NCBI GenBank assembly: GCA_911728435.2
Contig: OU452199.1
Span: forward strand, 38,203,253-38,267,252
Source of the DNA: Apoderus coryli
Taxonomy: Eukaryota > Arthropoda > Insecta > Coleoptera > Attelabidae
DNA length: 64,000 nt
Direction of reading: 5' to 3'
This document shows, in pieces, positions 34,068 to 47,200 of this stretch. The translations under genes and the position numbers were made by a program. The number at the start of each line of letters is the position of its first letter. The stretch's first letter is position 1. The notes beneath the pieces are model-generated. The model was given only the letters and a program-made list of their open reading frames with translations. It did no database searches and had not been told where the DNA came from.

Positions 34068-34322
34068 CGCTAAAAAAACATCGGTTGTATCGCCCCAAAA
34101 CTTTCCCGACAAGATATAATATAATCAAAAATATTTGACCTGCGTAACGAAACAGAATTTTAATAATTATTATTATAATTGTATTATTTTCATCATTTCC
34201 AATAAACTAACGTAACAAGCTAACTACTTTATTCAAAAATTCGTAAAAAAAATTATTGCTAGGGCTGGGATTCGAACACATCACCTTCCGCATGCGAAGT
34301 GAACGCTCTATCAATACAGCAG
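34068..34322 (-). mobile_element. tRNA-derived SINE, copy B
   Basis: It has the same body as copy A (CATCGGTTGTATCGCCCCAA, GACCTGCGTAACGAAACAG, CCAATAAACTAACGTAACAA). The head is GGGATTCGAACAC..CTTCCGCATGCGAAGTGAAC on the + strand, i.e. B box and anticodon arm on minus. The B box has one change from copy A. Confidence 0.7.
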
Positions 34323-34732
34323 ATGGATGCTATGATGTATCATTCGACCCCTACTGCATTTGAAATAGCTTTGCTTTGATAGAATATAACCTATGAAATG
34401 TATGCTTACATAGGCCTTCGTAAATAGTGGAAAAAGGGTGAAAATAAAAAAATATTCCCTATATAAACTTATTCGAAATATGGAATAATTTTTCTAAGTT
34501 GTAATACAAAATAACCTAAAAAATGTCACATAGAAGAACTGGTTGACACAGTCGTTCACAAATAGTGAAAAACGGGGTCAAATGTGATAAAAAAATATTC
34601 CCCAAACATACTAGAAAAATTGTTGTAAGGGTTCCTTTCCCCAATAGATCGAAAACTTTTATATTTAGAGCATATTTATATTCAAAAATAAAAACGAAAA
34701 CACAGCATACATTTCTTGTGTGACTATAATTA

Positions 34733-36274
34733 TTACATTCCGGGCCTCCAAGAAATATTATTTAACCCATGAAAGGATTTTTTCAAATTTCCACTGTCAG
34801 CCCATTCTGAATTCAAATAACTGTCATCATCGTCCCCATCCAACTTCTTTAGTTCCTCTTGTCTTCTGTAGGCATGTAACATAAGTTGTTTTCGTTGATC
34901 TTCATTCATTATTGGCTCGCGAGCCGGTGGACCTGAACCTCGTTTTGACAGCTTCATAATCACCTAGAAAGTTTTATAAAATCTAAATTATTTGCTCAGC
35001 AATTGAGAAATCCACTAACATCTGGAAGATCAAGATTTTCTTTCCTGAAAGTGTTACGAATTTCTACAGTAGAAATATACAAGCGCCAAATGAGACTCCC
35101 GTATCGGAAACAAAGCCGTTTGGCGTAGATTTAATTTATATAGGTAACAGCTGTTGTTTTGAAGAACAACGTGGTGCTGAAAGTAACCATAAAAAGTGAT
35201 TTTTGAGTAGTTTACACATTTTGAAGATGGCCAAGAAGTCGTTGATTTACGCCTGGTCTACGTCAAAAACGAAGACTAGTATCTAAATCAAGATTGAACA
35301 TAACAACGCTCCCAAAAATATTTGCATAGGTACCGAAACTTTGAATACTTGATAACTTGATGAATTTTGGAATCGGAAGAGGCCAATTTCAGCTAGAGCT
35401 AAAGCTTCCAAACTTCGCTAAAACTCAAATACTCTGACAAACTCAGAGGATCCTACGACTGTTGCCTATCAAATTTAATCATTGACCTTCTTAAACAACC
35501 ATTTTAAACAGTGTTTCGCAGTTTTACTGCCACTGGTCAATTTATTTGAGAAAAAACGTCGACTTACTTTACAGTTTTCAATTTTGCCAACAAAGTCCCC
35601 TACCGATTTACCATCTCTATACATCTCTTTGCCACAAAACCATAATTGCGCTGTTGTTGGATCGATAACTTCCAAAGAAGCTTGAGTACCACTCAAGTCT
35701 TCAATATTTTCGAATTCCATTCGAATAACGTCATGAGGTGGAAGTTTCATTGGATAAACGATTAGAACGGCGCCTTTTAGAATATTTAACGCTTCTTGAA
35801 TTATCTTCATAGTTAATATTTTGCCTAAAAAAATAAAATTATTACCACGTCAGAACTTTTCAAAGAGTTATAGTTTGAATAACCTTGCAGCACTAAATTT
35901 TTGTTTATCATTTCCTTAGCATCATTAACAGCTTTTTTTAGCACTTCCTGCATCTCTTGTCGTGGTTGTTTCCCATTTCGTCTTCCAATAGGATCTTTAA
36001 CAAAAGTAAACCCACCACTAGGAATACATTTTTCACTCCAGGGATCTGTTAGTTTCAGTTCCTCGACTTGTTCTTCCGTTAATCCTAAGATTTCTGGTGG
36101 AAATAGCGTTCCATGTTTCGCTAACTCCTCTATCTCCATACAAACCCTTTGAATTTTAAGTCTGCCATTGTATATTGCTGTTACAGCGTTGACTAAATCT
36201 TCTACCGGTGTTTGAAGAGTAGTTTCATAAAGAAATTGGTTTTCATCTTTGTGTTTAATATGGATTACCACCAT
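34733..36274 (-). CDS. CFAP298: CFAP298 (C21orf59/Kurly orthologue), complete, 3 exons, 292 aa
   Basis: This is a cilia- and flagella-associated protein. In vertebrates it is needed for outer dynein arm assembly and motile cilia; in an insect a role in sperm flagella or chordotonal cilia is inferred. Exons on the minus strand are 36274-35884, 35824-35568 and 34963-34733, with introns of 59 and 604 bp, phases correct, no stops. The protein runs from MVVIHIKHKDENQFLYET through YNGRLKIQRVCMEIEELAKH, DPWSEKCIPSGG, GRRNGKQPR, GAVLIVYPMKLPP, RMEFENIEDLSGTQA, PAREP and QEELKKLD to a FHGLNNISWRPGM end. It is collinear with the vertebrate protein (about 290 aa). The exon 1 donor at CAAG/GTTATT was chosen because it restores LVLQGKILTMKIIQEAL; reading on would give a stop in the intron. 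Confidence 0.95.
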
Positions 36275-37479
36275 TGTAGTTAATAGTAGTTTGTGTAATA
36301 TTTAAAGTTAAAGTTGAATATTGTTATTTTAGATAGACTACAAATAATGTTTGTCATGCCGTTGTCAAGAGATTGTTGTACGTTTGGTCAATATTGCTGT
36401 TTCTATGCAACAATCAGATACTTAGTGTATATTATTCTAACCCCGTTTTACTTTTAACTATTCAATACAGCAAACAATAGTTATTCAACTGCGGAGCTTA
36501 GTTTGTTTCTTTTAAGCTTTTATAGTTCGTAATCCTACACGTTTAATTGCAATAACAAAATTTATTTACTCTTAAAGATTTTTATTTATGTAATATTTGC
36601 TATGGTTGTCTGATTTTTTCGTTACAAACCATGTGTTTTTGTTCACAAGTTTTTCTGGTTACAGCAGTATTCAGAATAACTTCTTTAGATCAATCCCAAC
36701 AGCTGCATACAAAATATAACTTACTCGTTCTTTTGAGATTCCAATTGTGGTAAAAGTTAGCGCGAGTTAACTGATACTCGCATACTTTCAGTGTAGTGAT
36801 TTTGATGAATCTCGTCCTCAGCATTGCCACAGAGGATTTCTATAGACGACATGACATTTTCAAAATTGCTTAGAACAAATGCAAAAGAACCGTAAACAGG
36901 AATCATTTACCTTGTACGAAGATGTTTTTTGAAGCCGGTTTGAGTACCTAATTGAAAAATAAATCACAGCCGATTGGACATTCACATTGGACTAATACAT
37001 AATTTTGGAGAACTGTTTTTAGGTATATAGTATATGCATGATAATTTCGCGTAGTTTGCCGGCAATGCTTTAAAGATCTGTGATCGAGAAACAAAGTGAA
37101 AGACCGACGCAATCTTTGCAAATACTTTCAACGAAGTTTCTCGACATTGACTAAACTAAACCCTGGTTACGCAATTCTAGGTTAGGTGAGCGATTATCTA
37201 GATTAGGATTCAGCGTCCATAGGGATATAAGTTGGATCCGCAACAAGTGCTGGTTAATTCCACACATGGAAGAACTTCACTAAATTTATTTTTATAAACA
37301 TTAATGCCAAGGTTGTTACAGAAATAATGCACAATTCGCTCTAACTCAAGAAATATTTATTGAAAAAGATCCAAATGATTTAAGGCCTTAAATATACTAC
37401 ACGCTTGCCAATTTTCCGTGTTTGGTTAAATTTTTTTGGAGCCCTAGCAACGTCGGAAAATATTTGAAGATCATTTTCA
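36275..37479. other. Putative divergent promoter region
   Basis: This gap separates the CFAP298 start (minus) from transposon remnants upstream of the cysteine-rich gene (+). No coding exon is seen. The 5'-UTR exon implied by the TTTATTGCAG acceptor at 38260 may lie here, but I cannot place it. Confidence 0.35.
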
Positions 37480-37750
37480 ACATCAGTTCTCGTTGAACGT
37501 TTGGATTGGAATTGTGGGTGATTGCTTATTTGGACCCGTATTTCTACTAGGAATACTTACTGGAGAGGTATATCGCAACTTTCTGGAACACACTCTTCCT
37601 TTATTTCTGAAAAACGTACCATTGGCAATAAGAAATTCAATGTTGGTTATGCACGAGCGCATTTTCGTCGGGTTGCTCATGAGTTTTTAACAGAATAATA
37701 CGGAAATCGTTGGATTGGCCGAGGTGGACCTCACTTATGGCCTGCACGAT
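37440..37750 (+). pseudogene. IS630/mariner-like DDE transposase fragment
   Basis: The + strand reads FQHQFSLNVWIGIVGDCLFG, GILTGEVYRNFLEHTLPLFL and VPLAIRNSMLVMH. After a frameshift it reads AHFRRVAHEFLTE, a stop, then YGNRWIGRGGPHLWPARSP. This is the central catalytic half of the common insect transposase group (NVWLGI.GD, F.E..LP.LL, M.HDGAP.HF, RWIGR.GP..WP.RSPDL). The usual MHDGAPxHF aspartate is replaced or shifted out of frame. The match stops abruptly at about 37748, where an antisense LINE begins. Confidence 0.7.
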
Positions 37751-38150
37751 CCCCGGAAACGACCCTGGTATTTTTGAGAGAGTTCTTTGTACACGCTCGA
37801 TGATCTCCACATCCCTCACATAGCAAGGACTCCAAACCAACTGTGCGTACTCCAGAACTGGTCGTATATGAGACTTGTAGAGCTTTACTATCGTGTCAGT
37901 CGAGTGGTCCGTAAAAGCTTTCTGAATTAAATAGATCATCGAGTTTGCTTTTTTAACAATTTTAGAGACATATTTTTCCCACTTCAGGCCTTCCGATATA
38001 ATGACTCCAAGGTCTTTGTGGTCGGTCACAACATGGAGCACGCAGCCGCCGAACAGTAATTGTAAATGAGGATTGTTGATCCCAATATGTAAGACCTTGC
38101 ACTTCTCAATATCCAAACACACCTTCCACTTCCTCTTTTTGAAACACCCT
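37750..38150 (-). pseudogene. LINE RT C-terminal fragment
   Basis: The minus strand reads CLDIEKCKVLHIGINNPHLQ, VTDHKDLGVIISEGLKWEKY, KKANSMIYLIQKAF, YKSHIRPVLEYAQLVWSP and VEIIERVQRTLSKIPG. These are the post-YADD, DLGV, thumb and VQR blocks of jockey/CR1-like RTs. It is 5'- and 3'-truncated. One end joins the DDE transposase fragment. The other ends in CACCCTGTATTAAAG about 110 bp before the cysteine-rich gene's start. Confidence 0.7.
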
Positions 38151-38260
38151 GTATTAAAGATCACTATGTAGATAACTGATTTTCCATGCAATCTAATCAG
38201 AAACACTGGTTCTCTGTGAACGACATACATTTAGAATGCTTTACATATTCTTTATTGCAG

Positions 38261-41200
38261 ATGAGACCCCTCATATTCTACTTATCCGTCCTTCTATTGT
38301 TGCATATAAGCAATGCTAAAAAAGAATCCTGTCAAAGTGAAGATCTTACCGATGAGGAGGAGAAATGTAACTCAACCGAGTATGAGACCTATGTGGAATG
38401 TGTGAGAAAGTTGAGAAAGAAACGATCAATTGAGTGTGATTCGTGCAGCTCGGGTAATTGTGATACACAAGAGTCGAGTTCTTGCGGAACGTGCGATTGT
38501 GATTCTTGTAAATACAGTACTTGCCAAGGTAAGATCAAAAAATTATCAATAACAAAATTCAAACTAGTTTATTATTATATAGAAAAGAGAAATGTGGAAC
38601 TTCAACCAATTATAAAACTGTCATGCAAAGAAGACAACGAACTTTGGTTGAAACGTTGCAATAACAAAAAATAAATAACATTGACAAGAAATAACACGAT
38701 AATATTGAATCAAAATAATTTTTTATCTGAATCTCAAATCCAAGAGACACAAAAATATCAGTACAGGTTCAATTTTGTCGCGCTCGATTTGGTATGTTAA
38801 CAGCTAGGAGGTAAACCACTAACTCTCGTAATGGGTTCGTCGTGGTTCATTTTTTTCTAATAGTCCTTTTCCTGAGAAATAATTTTAGCCTAGTGAGAAT
38901 GCCTAACACCTTCTGGGTTATGAGCTATTACAGTTGATATATTAACATGCATGGCCAGATATTTTGTTTGAAACGACCCCCGTCCTCTTCCTGAGAAATA
39001 ATTTGAGCCTTCTGGGTTATATCGTCCTTCCTGGTACACATCGAATATAATTGCAAATATCAAAAAAAAAAAAGAAAAAATATTTAATAAATTCAAGAAG
39101 ACTCATAGTGAGGTTTTGTACCAACAATTTGCAACTCTTAGATCTAGATTAAAATTAGATATAAAAACTGCGTATACGTCATATATTAGTAATGTGGAAA
39201 ACAGTATAAAACATAATCCTAAAGAGTTTTCGATTGAATCAGTTACTGAGGATGAAATATTAAAAGCATGCAGAAGGCTCAGTAACAGGATGACATCAGG
39301 TCCGGATGGTGTTCCATCTTTCTTTGTAAAAGACTGTATGTCGGTTCTGGTTGGGCCGCTGTGCTTAATATTTAACTTGGCCTTTAAAAATAAGGTATTT
39401 CCGCAGGAGTGGAAGAGGTCTAAGGTTGTTCCTATTCTGAAGTCGGGTGACAGATCTGTGATTGATAACTATCGCCCGATTTCCATGCTGTCTAATTTTG
39501 CAAAAATTTTTGAGTCTGTACTATATGATCGTATTTATAGTTTTGTTAGAAATCAGATTTCCACTGTACAACATGGTTTCTTTTCCCATAGATCTACTGT
39601 GTCTAATCTAGCGGTTCTTTCTGAAAATGTTTCTGAGGTTTTAGATCGTGGAGGCCAAATTGATGTAATAAATACAGATTTCACTAAGGCATTTGACAGG
39701 ATAACGGCATTTTGATGCGAAAATTTGACCAGTTTGGTTTTGTTTTAAACCTAAAATTGTTTCTTCAGTCATACTTGAAAAATAGACCTCAGTATGTTTC
39801 TCACAATGGATACCAGTCACATACATATACAGCTTCTTCAGGAGTGCCTCAGGGATCGAACCTTGGACCCCTCTTTTTTATGTTATTTATCAATATGTGC
39901 TGATGTTTGCGGATGATCTTAAATTGTACAGTTCTATTGATAGTATCGTTGACTGTGCTAACCTACAGAACAATTTGGAGCTGGTGCATCAATGGTGCGT
40001 ATTAAATAAACTTTCACTTAATCCGTCGAAGTGCAAATATATCACGTACGTTTATTCCATTGATCAGGTGCAAATCTCACGATGTAAATCTGTCACTTAT
40101 TTAGGAATTATATTTGATTCGAAATTTACGTTTGCTGAGCATATCAATTATAAGACACTAGAGGCAGGTAGGACATACGGTTTTCTGGTTAGGAATTGCA
40201 GGGGATTTAGAAACACAGATACCCTTAAAACGCTGTACTTTAGCTACGTGCGCTCTAAACTGGAATATGGGTCACTGATATGGTATCCATATTATGTGAC
40301 TCATCAAAATACGGTCGAAAAAGTGCAACGTAGATTTTTGAAGTACTTAATGTATAAAGCGGATGGTCATTATCCTCCAAGGGGTACTGACTACCAATTA
40401 ATGACAGATCGATTTGAGATACCAAGTCTTGAACTTAGAAGGAAAATAAATTCTTTGCGATTTCTTTACAATTTAGTTCACTCCAATATAGATTGTTCCC
40501 ACTTGCTTTCAAGAATTAATTTCAACGTTCCAAGGCAGCATATAAGGTCCAGTACAACATTTTATTGTGGTTATGCTAGGACGAATCTTATGTTGAGATC
40601 TCCTATTTCTATTTGTACCAGAAACTACAATCTTATGTGTACATATTGTGATATTTTTTCGTGTAGTGTTAAAGAAATTATGGATTGTGCCATGTCTCAT
40701 GTTACTGATTAGTATTACCAAAGATTAATCTACACAATAGATAGTCAGCCCAATGCATTAAAATGAGAACATCTCTAAGTATGCCAGCCACTACGTGGCG
40801 TAGACTAGCGTGTAAAGCATAGAGCAGTATTGTCACAGCCAGAAACCGTTTTGTAGTTTATTAATATCAGAAACAAAACGCAACGTATAACAATTATTTA
40901 CATCATTTGCAACAGTTATGCACCGACAATGCTGTATTGTCAGAGAGAGAGATTGATGAAATTCTGTATTAATCTGGAGGGGATACGTAGGGAGGGTAGA
41001 AAAAAAAACAAGCGAATGTGGCGTGTGTCGTGCTGTTGCCGATTCGTCGGTAAAAGAAACACACAGGGTGATTTATTACAAGTACAGTATTGAAATAAAA
41101 GCCTTATCTCTATGAATTAAATTTAATATAATAATATTTAATCCATGTCATACATGTTTCAAGACTAGACCAGTCCCATGATCAGTGGCGAACAATCATT

Positions 41201-44200
41201 AAATGAAAAGCTTTTAGATAGAAACATACTTCTGGCTCCATTGTAATAATTTGTTGATGTATATAAAAAAATCTAAATATCTAAAAGCTAAAAGCTTTTG
41301 ATTTAATTATTGCTCGCCACTGTTTATGGGACTGGTCTAGTCTTGAAACATGTTGTATGGCATGGATTAATGATTATTAGGTATATTAAATTTATTTCGT
41401 GGACATTAGACTTTTATACCAATACCGAAATCAAGTAGGTATTAATGTACATTATTCTTTGTCAAAATTATAACTCCACTTAAGAATTGACTAGATACTT
41501 TTTCAATTTATTACATATATTTTAAATATTTCACGTAGACAATGTGGCAAAGATGTAACAAGATTGTTGTAGATCTTATAATACCTATAATAAAAAAATT
41601 ATCAGTGCTACCTATATTATATTAGGTATACATATTATGGTTGTTTTCATACCTACTGATTTTGTTTTGAAGAGAATTACCTAATATATTAAATTAAATT
41701 TAATCTTTGGCTGCGTAGTTATTTTTTTTGTGAATATTTTTTAACTTATTTTGTGTTTTTCTAATTTTAGACTAATTATATTATTTTGTGTTGTGTTTTT
41801 TTTTTATTTGAGAAACTTCCTAGTTAGTGACTAAATAATTTTTGTGTTTTGTGAAAATGGAAAGAAACAATTCGAAATTAAGTCGTAACCAATGTGCTTT
41901 TCGAAATTGTAACAACAGTTACAGAAACAATCGAGAGGTACATTTCTTTCGATTTCCTAAAGAAGAAGATCGATGCAGAAAATGGGTTATAAATTCAGGT
42001 ATAAGTTCCACTTTATAGGTTTAGGTACTTAAATTTTACTTCTTTTTAATGTTTCTTCGGGTAAATAATAAGTTCGGTAGGAATAGGGCTTTGGGTATCA
42101 AACAAAAAAGATAGAAAATAGAAATTTGACATAGGGGTAGTTCTAAGCATTTACAAGTTTGTGACGTGTAGCGATTTTCGATGCCGCCCCCGGAGGTATA
42201 CATGAGGGCGGCGCAATGCCGTTTTAAATATCTCGTTTCGCTTTCTTGGAAAATAAAAAATTATAACTGATAACTGACACTTTAATACGTGGGCGTAAGA
42301 GGTAAGCTCACTTCACAGGTTCTCGGCCTTTTAACAGAAAAACTGACTTTTTGGACAAATTAGACATGGAACATCATATCATAACCATATTTTGTGTAAC
42401 ACATGTAGTTTTCGATATACAAGATCGATTTAAACACTTTTTGGACCCCTCTCGAAAAATTATTTTTTTTTGTTTCTGTAGTTAGTCAACGCCTTAAATT
42501 TATGTCAAAATTAACCCTTATTTACAAATATTTCAAAAAAACTACTGCACCTAGGCAACCCGTATGTCATTTTTCTTGTCCTTTAGAGCGGCATTTATAT
42601 ATGTTAAAATATACAGAGTGTCGCATCAAGAAAAAGCAAGTTTGGTCCGCTGCGCGTTTGTGAACTACCCTATGTAATTAAAAACATTTTTGGTTGTAGA
42701 TCTCTTCAGGTCCTAAAATTTTGTAAAGGATTTTTTTGTCTATCGCTTATAGATTGAGCTATCTTCCGCCCACACACTAATGGGCCACCCTGTATATTAT
42801 ATAACGCTTAATAGCTGTATATCTAGAAATATCAAATATCGAGAGCGTTATAGAAAGATTTAATGTAATGAGGTTAGTTTTTAAAATGATATAAATCTAA
42901 GTATATAGGTTAAAAAAAAAATTTCATAGGTTTACACATTGTTTGTTTTGTTTATTAAGGCATCAAAACGGAAATTTTAATTGAATCTACTTAGAAGTTT
43001 GGTATATTAAAGACTAATAACATAATCGCGTAAGTTAACCCTATACCAAAATTACAGGGTGTGCAAAAATCCCCATAACAATAAATTTTTTAATAACGCT
43101 CTCGATCTTTGATATTTCTAAAAATAAAACTTTGTAAAAAGATGTACTAGTTTTATCAGAATACTATCTTAAACTTACTAAGTACTTATGTAAATAATAT
43201 ATTATTTTTTTTTCATTAATTGGTCGTGTTGATTTATACATAGGTGAAAGCATTAAGCTATGAAATATGCTAATGTGTTCTTTTGTTATTTAGGAGACGC
43301 GGCGCTTCTACATTTATCGCCTGAAAAACTATACGAAAGAAAACGCGTGTGCAGTGTACATTTTGTCGAAAACGATTTTGTAAATCCGCAAAAAAGAAAT
43401 AGACTTAATTACTTCGCGGTTCCGCAAAACTATAAAGAGACACTAGACTTGACTGAATCTTTAGTAGTTGTCCCCCCATTGAAGACATATAGTAATTCAA
43501 AAATAAATAATTCGCCACGTGATTCTTCAATGGTAGCTGTTGAGCTAAGTAGTTCAAACCAAACACCACACATGTCGCCACAACGGAACACATACTTGGA
43601 AGCCATTTCAGATATGCCTACACCATCTCCAAGAACTAAAATGTTACGACGACGACGTGTTCTTTTTCCGAAAATTTCGACAAATTCCTCTGTATCACAA
43701 TTTAAAAATCTTCTTTCCATACAAAAACGTCAATTGCGTAAGAAAAATTTGACGATTGCAAAACTGAGGCAACAGTTACGCATGCAAAGCAAAATGCGTG
43801 AAAGAAAAACAAGTGTTGATATGTTTAGTCTCAAATCAAAATATGCCGAAGCACTTGTTAATATGCAGATACACCACAAACCTGGTCGTCCCTGGACAGA
43901 AACTGAAAAGGACTTGAGTCTTTTGTCCTATTATAAATCCCCAAGCGCCTATAAATATTGGCGAAACAATTTAAAAATCTCTATGCCCAGTGTGTCCACT
44001 ATTCGAGCCTGGATTAGTGACATTCCGTGCCTAGCTGGTTTTAATGAGGGTATTATTGAAGAACTTAAACGAAAAGTATGTACCATGGAAGAAAATGAAA
44101 AATATTGCACTCTAATTTTTGACGAAATTTCTATAAAAAAATACCTTCAATATTCGGCAAAATATGATAAAATCGAAGGTTTTCATGACCACGGTGGGAA

Positions 44201-47200
44201 CACAAGGAAAAACATGTTTGGTAGTCAAACAATGCTTTTTTTGTTACGAGGAATATACAAAAATTGGAAATATCCGCTAGCATATTTTGTTTCTGCAACG
44301 GCAATGTCGGGCAAAGATCTTAGGCCTAATTTAGAAAATGCGTTAACAATTCTTTTAGATATTGGCCTAAAAGTTGTAGCCGTCGTTTGCGATCAAGGCA
44401 AAAACAACCAATCCGCAATGAAAGCTCTAGGGGTGACCAGAGATAAGCCGTTTTTTTTATATTGGCCAATCAAAAATATTTTCAATATACGATGCTTTAC
44501 ATTTGATAAAAAATTTTAGAAATAATTTTCTGCATAACAGGTATTTGTTTAAAAACAATTTAGTAAATTTTGATGACATAAGAAACGCATATAGGATTGA
44601 CCAAAATAGTACTTCAAGCAGAAGTATGATTAAAATTAGTGAAGCCCATCTTAACCCAGATAATTTCCAAAAAATGAGTTGTAAATTGGCTACTCAAGTA
44701 TTTAGCAATTCTGTCGCCGCAGCTATAAGAACTGCAGTTAGTACTAATGAATTAGTGTCGCCGACTGCATTGCATACCGCAGATTTTATTCAATTTGTTA
44801 ATAATTTATTTGACACGTTAAATAGTAAAGAGCTCTTCGCGAAGAACCCATATGCTTCTGCCCTTTATAATGAAAGACCCATAATACAAGAAACTATGGA
44901 AGGCGCTATTGAAGTAGTGCTGACGTTAGCAAAAGAAGGCAAAGTTGGAGTGTATAGTAGACCTGATTGCTTCGATGGGATGATACAATCTTTAAAAGCA
45001 GTTCTTGGGATTTATGAAGAAAATAAAAAATTTGGGTTTCACTACTTATTGACCAATAGATTAAACCAAGATCCAATAGAAAATAAATTCTCTTCATTTA
45101 GGCAACGTGGTGGTTATAATCCTAATCCCACAGTAAGAACGTTTCGAACTACATTTCGTTTATCGCTTAAAACCTACAAATATTTCATCGAATTGTGAAG
45201 ACGATGAAGAAAGTACTACTCGTATATGTCCGTCATCTGATGTGATGGCTCCGTTTCAGCTTGCACAAGTTGAAGTCCGTACTATGCCAGATACATCATC
45301 ACCGGCACCTTCTAGTATTTCAGTGAGTTGTGGCTCTGAAGTACCAAAAAGAACAAAAGTTACTTTACAGGATTGTTCTGACACTTACTTTGCAGGCTAT
45401 TTAATCAATAAAACATTAAATAAATTTAATAATTGCACAAATTGTGCAACTTACCTAATTGATGAGTCAAACATACTTGGGGATAAAAATCAATTATTAA
45501 TTTTAAACAAGACATATCGTAATGTGTCAACTGGCTTGAAAAAACCAGTCCCTCGGTTAGTAGTTTTTGTGAAAAAATGTTTAGTTTACATACATAAAGT
45601 TTTAAATAATAGTCCACACAGAAATAATCTTTCTCAATATATAAAAGAAAAAATTTTAAGAAATTTTATTGCGATATTTCCCCCAGCATGTGAACATCAT
45701 ACCGCATATTTTATTGATTTAATGATTCGGACAAAAATATATAAGGAATGTATATGGAGAACATCTTTTTCAAAAAAAACTATTAGAAGAAAACGAAAGG
45801 TAGATATTCTACAAAATTTGTAATATTTCTGCATTTTGTTTTTAAATTCATTTTTTGTCTTTAACGATCAATACATCTTTTAATGATATTTAGCATTCTC
45901 TAAATATTAACAAACGAGTCTTTGTGTTTTTTTCAATTTAGAGTAATATGTATTTTGAACTTTCCGATGGAAATTATTGGTTACTTCCCGGACCCAGGGA
46001 AAGTATTTCTAAAATATATGACCCGCGTAACGAAACAGAAATTTAATTTATTCCAATAAACTAACCTAACAAACTAACTACTTTATTCAAAAATTAGAAA
46101 TTAAAAAAATAGGTCTAGGCAAGTGTCAAAACAAAACACTCCAAAATGTATGGGGAATCTAAAAATATAATAATATAGATAAAATTGATATCAACTTCCG
46201 GTATTACCGGACGTCGCACAATTATAACAATATTTTATAGACTGATAATTAGATGACTAACTAACATTTTGAAAACAATTTTTTCCAAAACTTCTAATGT
46301 ACCAACGACCAGTAATCACCCTATCTGTCCTATGTAAAATAAAAATTTGTCGTTTATTATTTAAACTATCTGTGTTATCCAATAAATTATTCTTACTGAA
46401 AAATTTTTCTTATAATATTTTGGCTATACTTATAGCCTGCAAAATAATTGTCAGCACGCAGTCTTACAAAGTAATCTTAAAAGAATGAGGTTGAATCTCT
46501 AAATGTTTCGCACTAAAACTACTACTGCAGTAGGAGTTGAATTTGAGGTTGCAATAATTGATCTGAGTGTTATGAGGTCATTGCTTCACAATTGGAAGAT
46601 GATAGTGGTTTTAAAAGATTTGCTACTCTTCAAGATATTCGAAATGGTGATCTGAAATGTATAGCAGTTGGATTACCATTGTATCCATCTCTAATATATA
46701 TAATATATGTAAACTTATTTTCGATTGGATATTGGTTAAGTCATTAAAATTTGTAGCCCAATTTTTCTTAATCCTCATACAAACACAAAATTGATTCCAT
46801 CTTCCATTTTTTTTAGTAGATTTTCGAAGTAATTGCACAAGTGCATTAAAATTACCGATAATTTTACATGACAGCGTTTGAATGTAGTTTTTCCAAGACA
46901 ACACGCTCGAATGCAAAATTATCTGGATATTTTGATGCACGAGTGTAATTCGGGGGAATATTTCCCGAATACTGTCGCCACACGTATTGTCTGTTGTGTT
47001 TGGTGTTCTTTGGTTCGCTTTCCATCACTTTATTTTCTATAATTCCCAATGAATCACATCCGAATCGAGACATTTTTAAAAATATTTTTTGACTTTACTT
47101 GCCAAACTGATTTTATTATTAATTATCATGGATTCACATGGGTGATAGTGGATACGTAAACAATGCAATCAAAGATTAATCTTTGATGCAATTATCGCAG

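Noticed and set aside
46864..47073. Possible small gene [10 protein letters not shown]... on minus
   Set aside because: It is open for 69 codons with a plausible start, but no recognisable domain and a frame change immediately after; kept only as an unassigned stretch.
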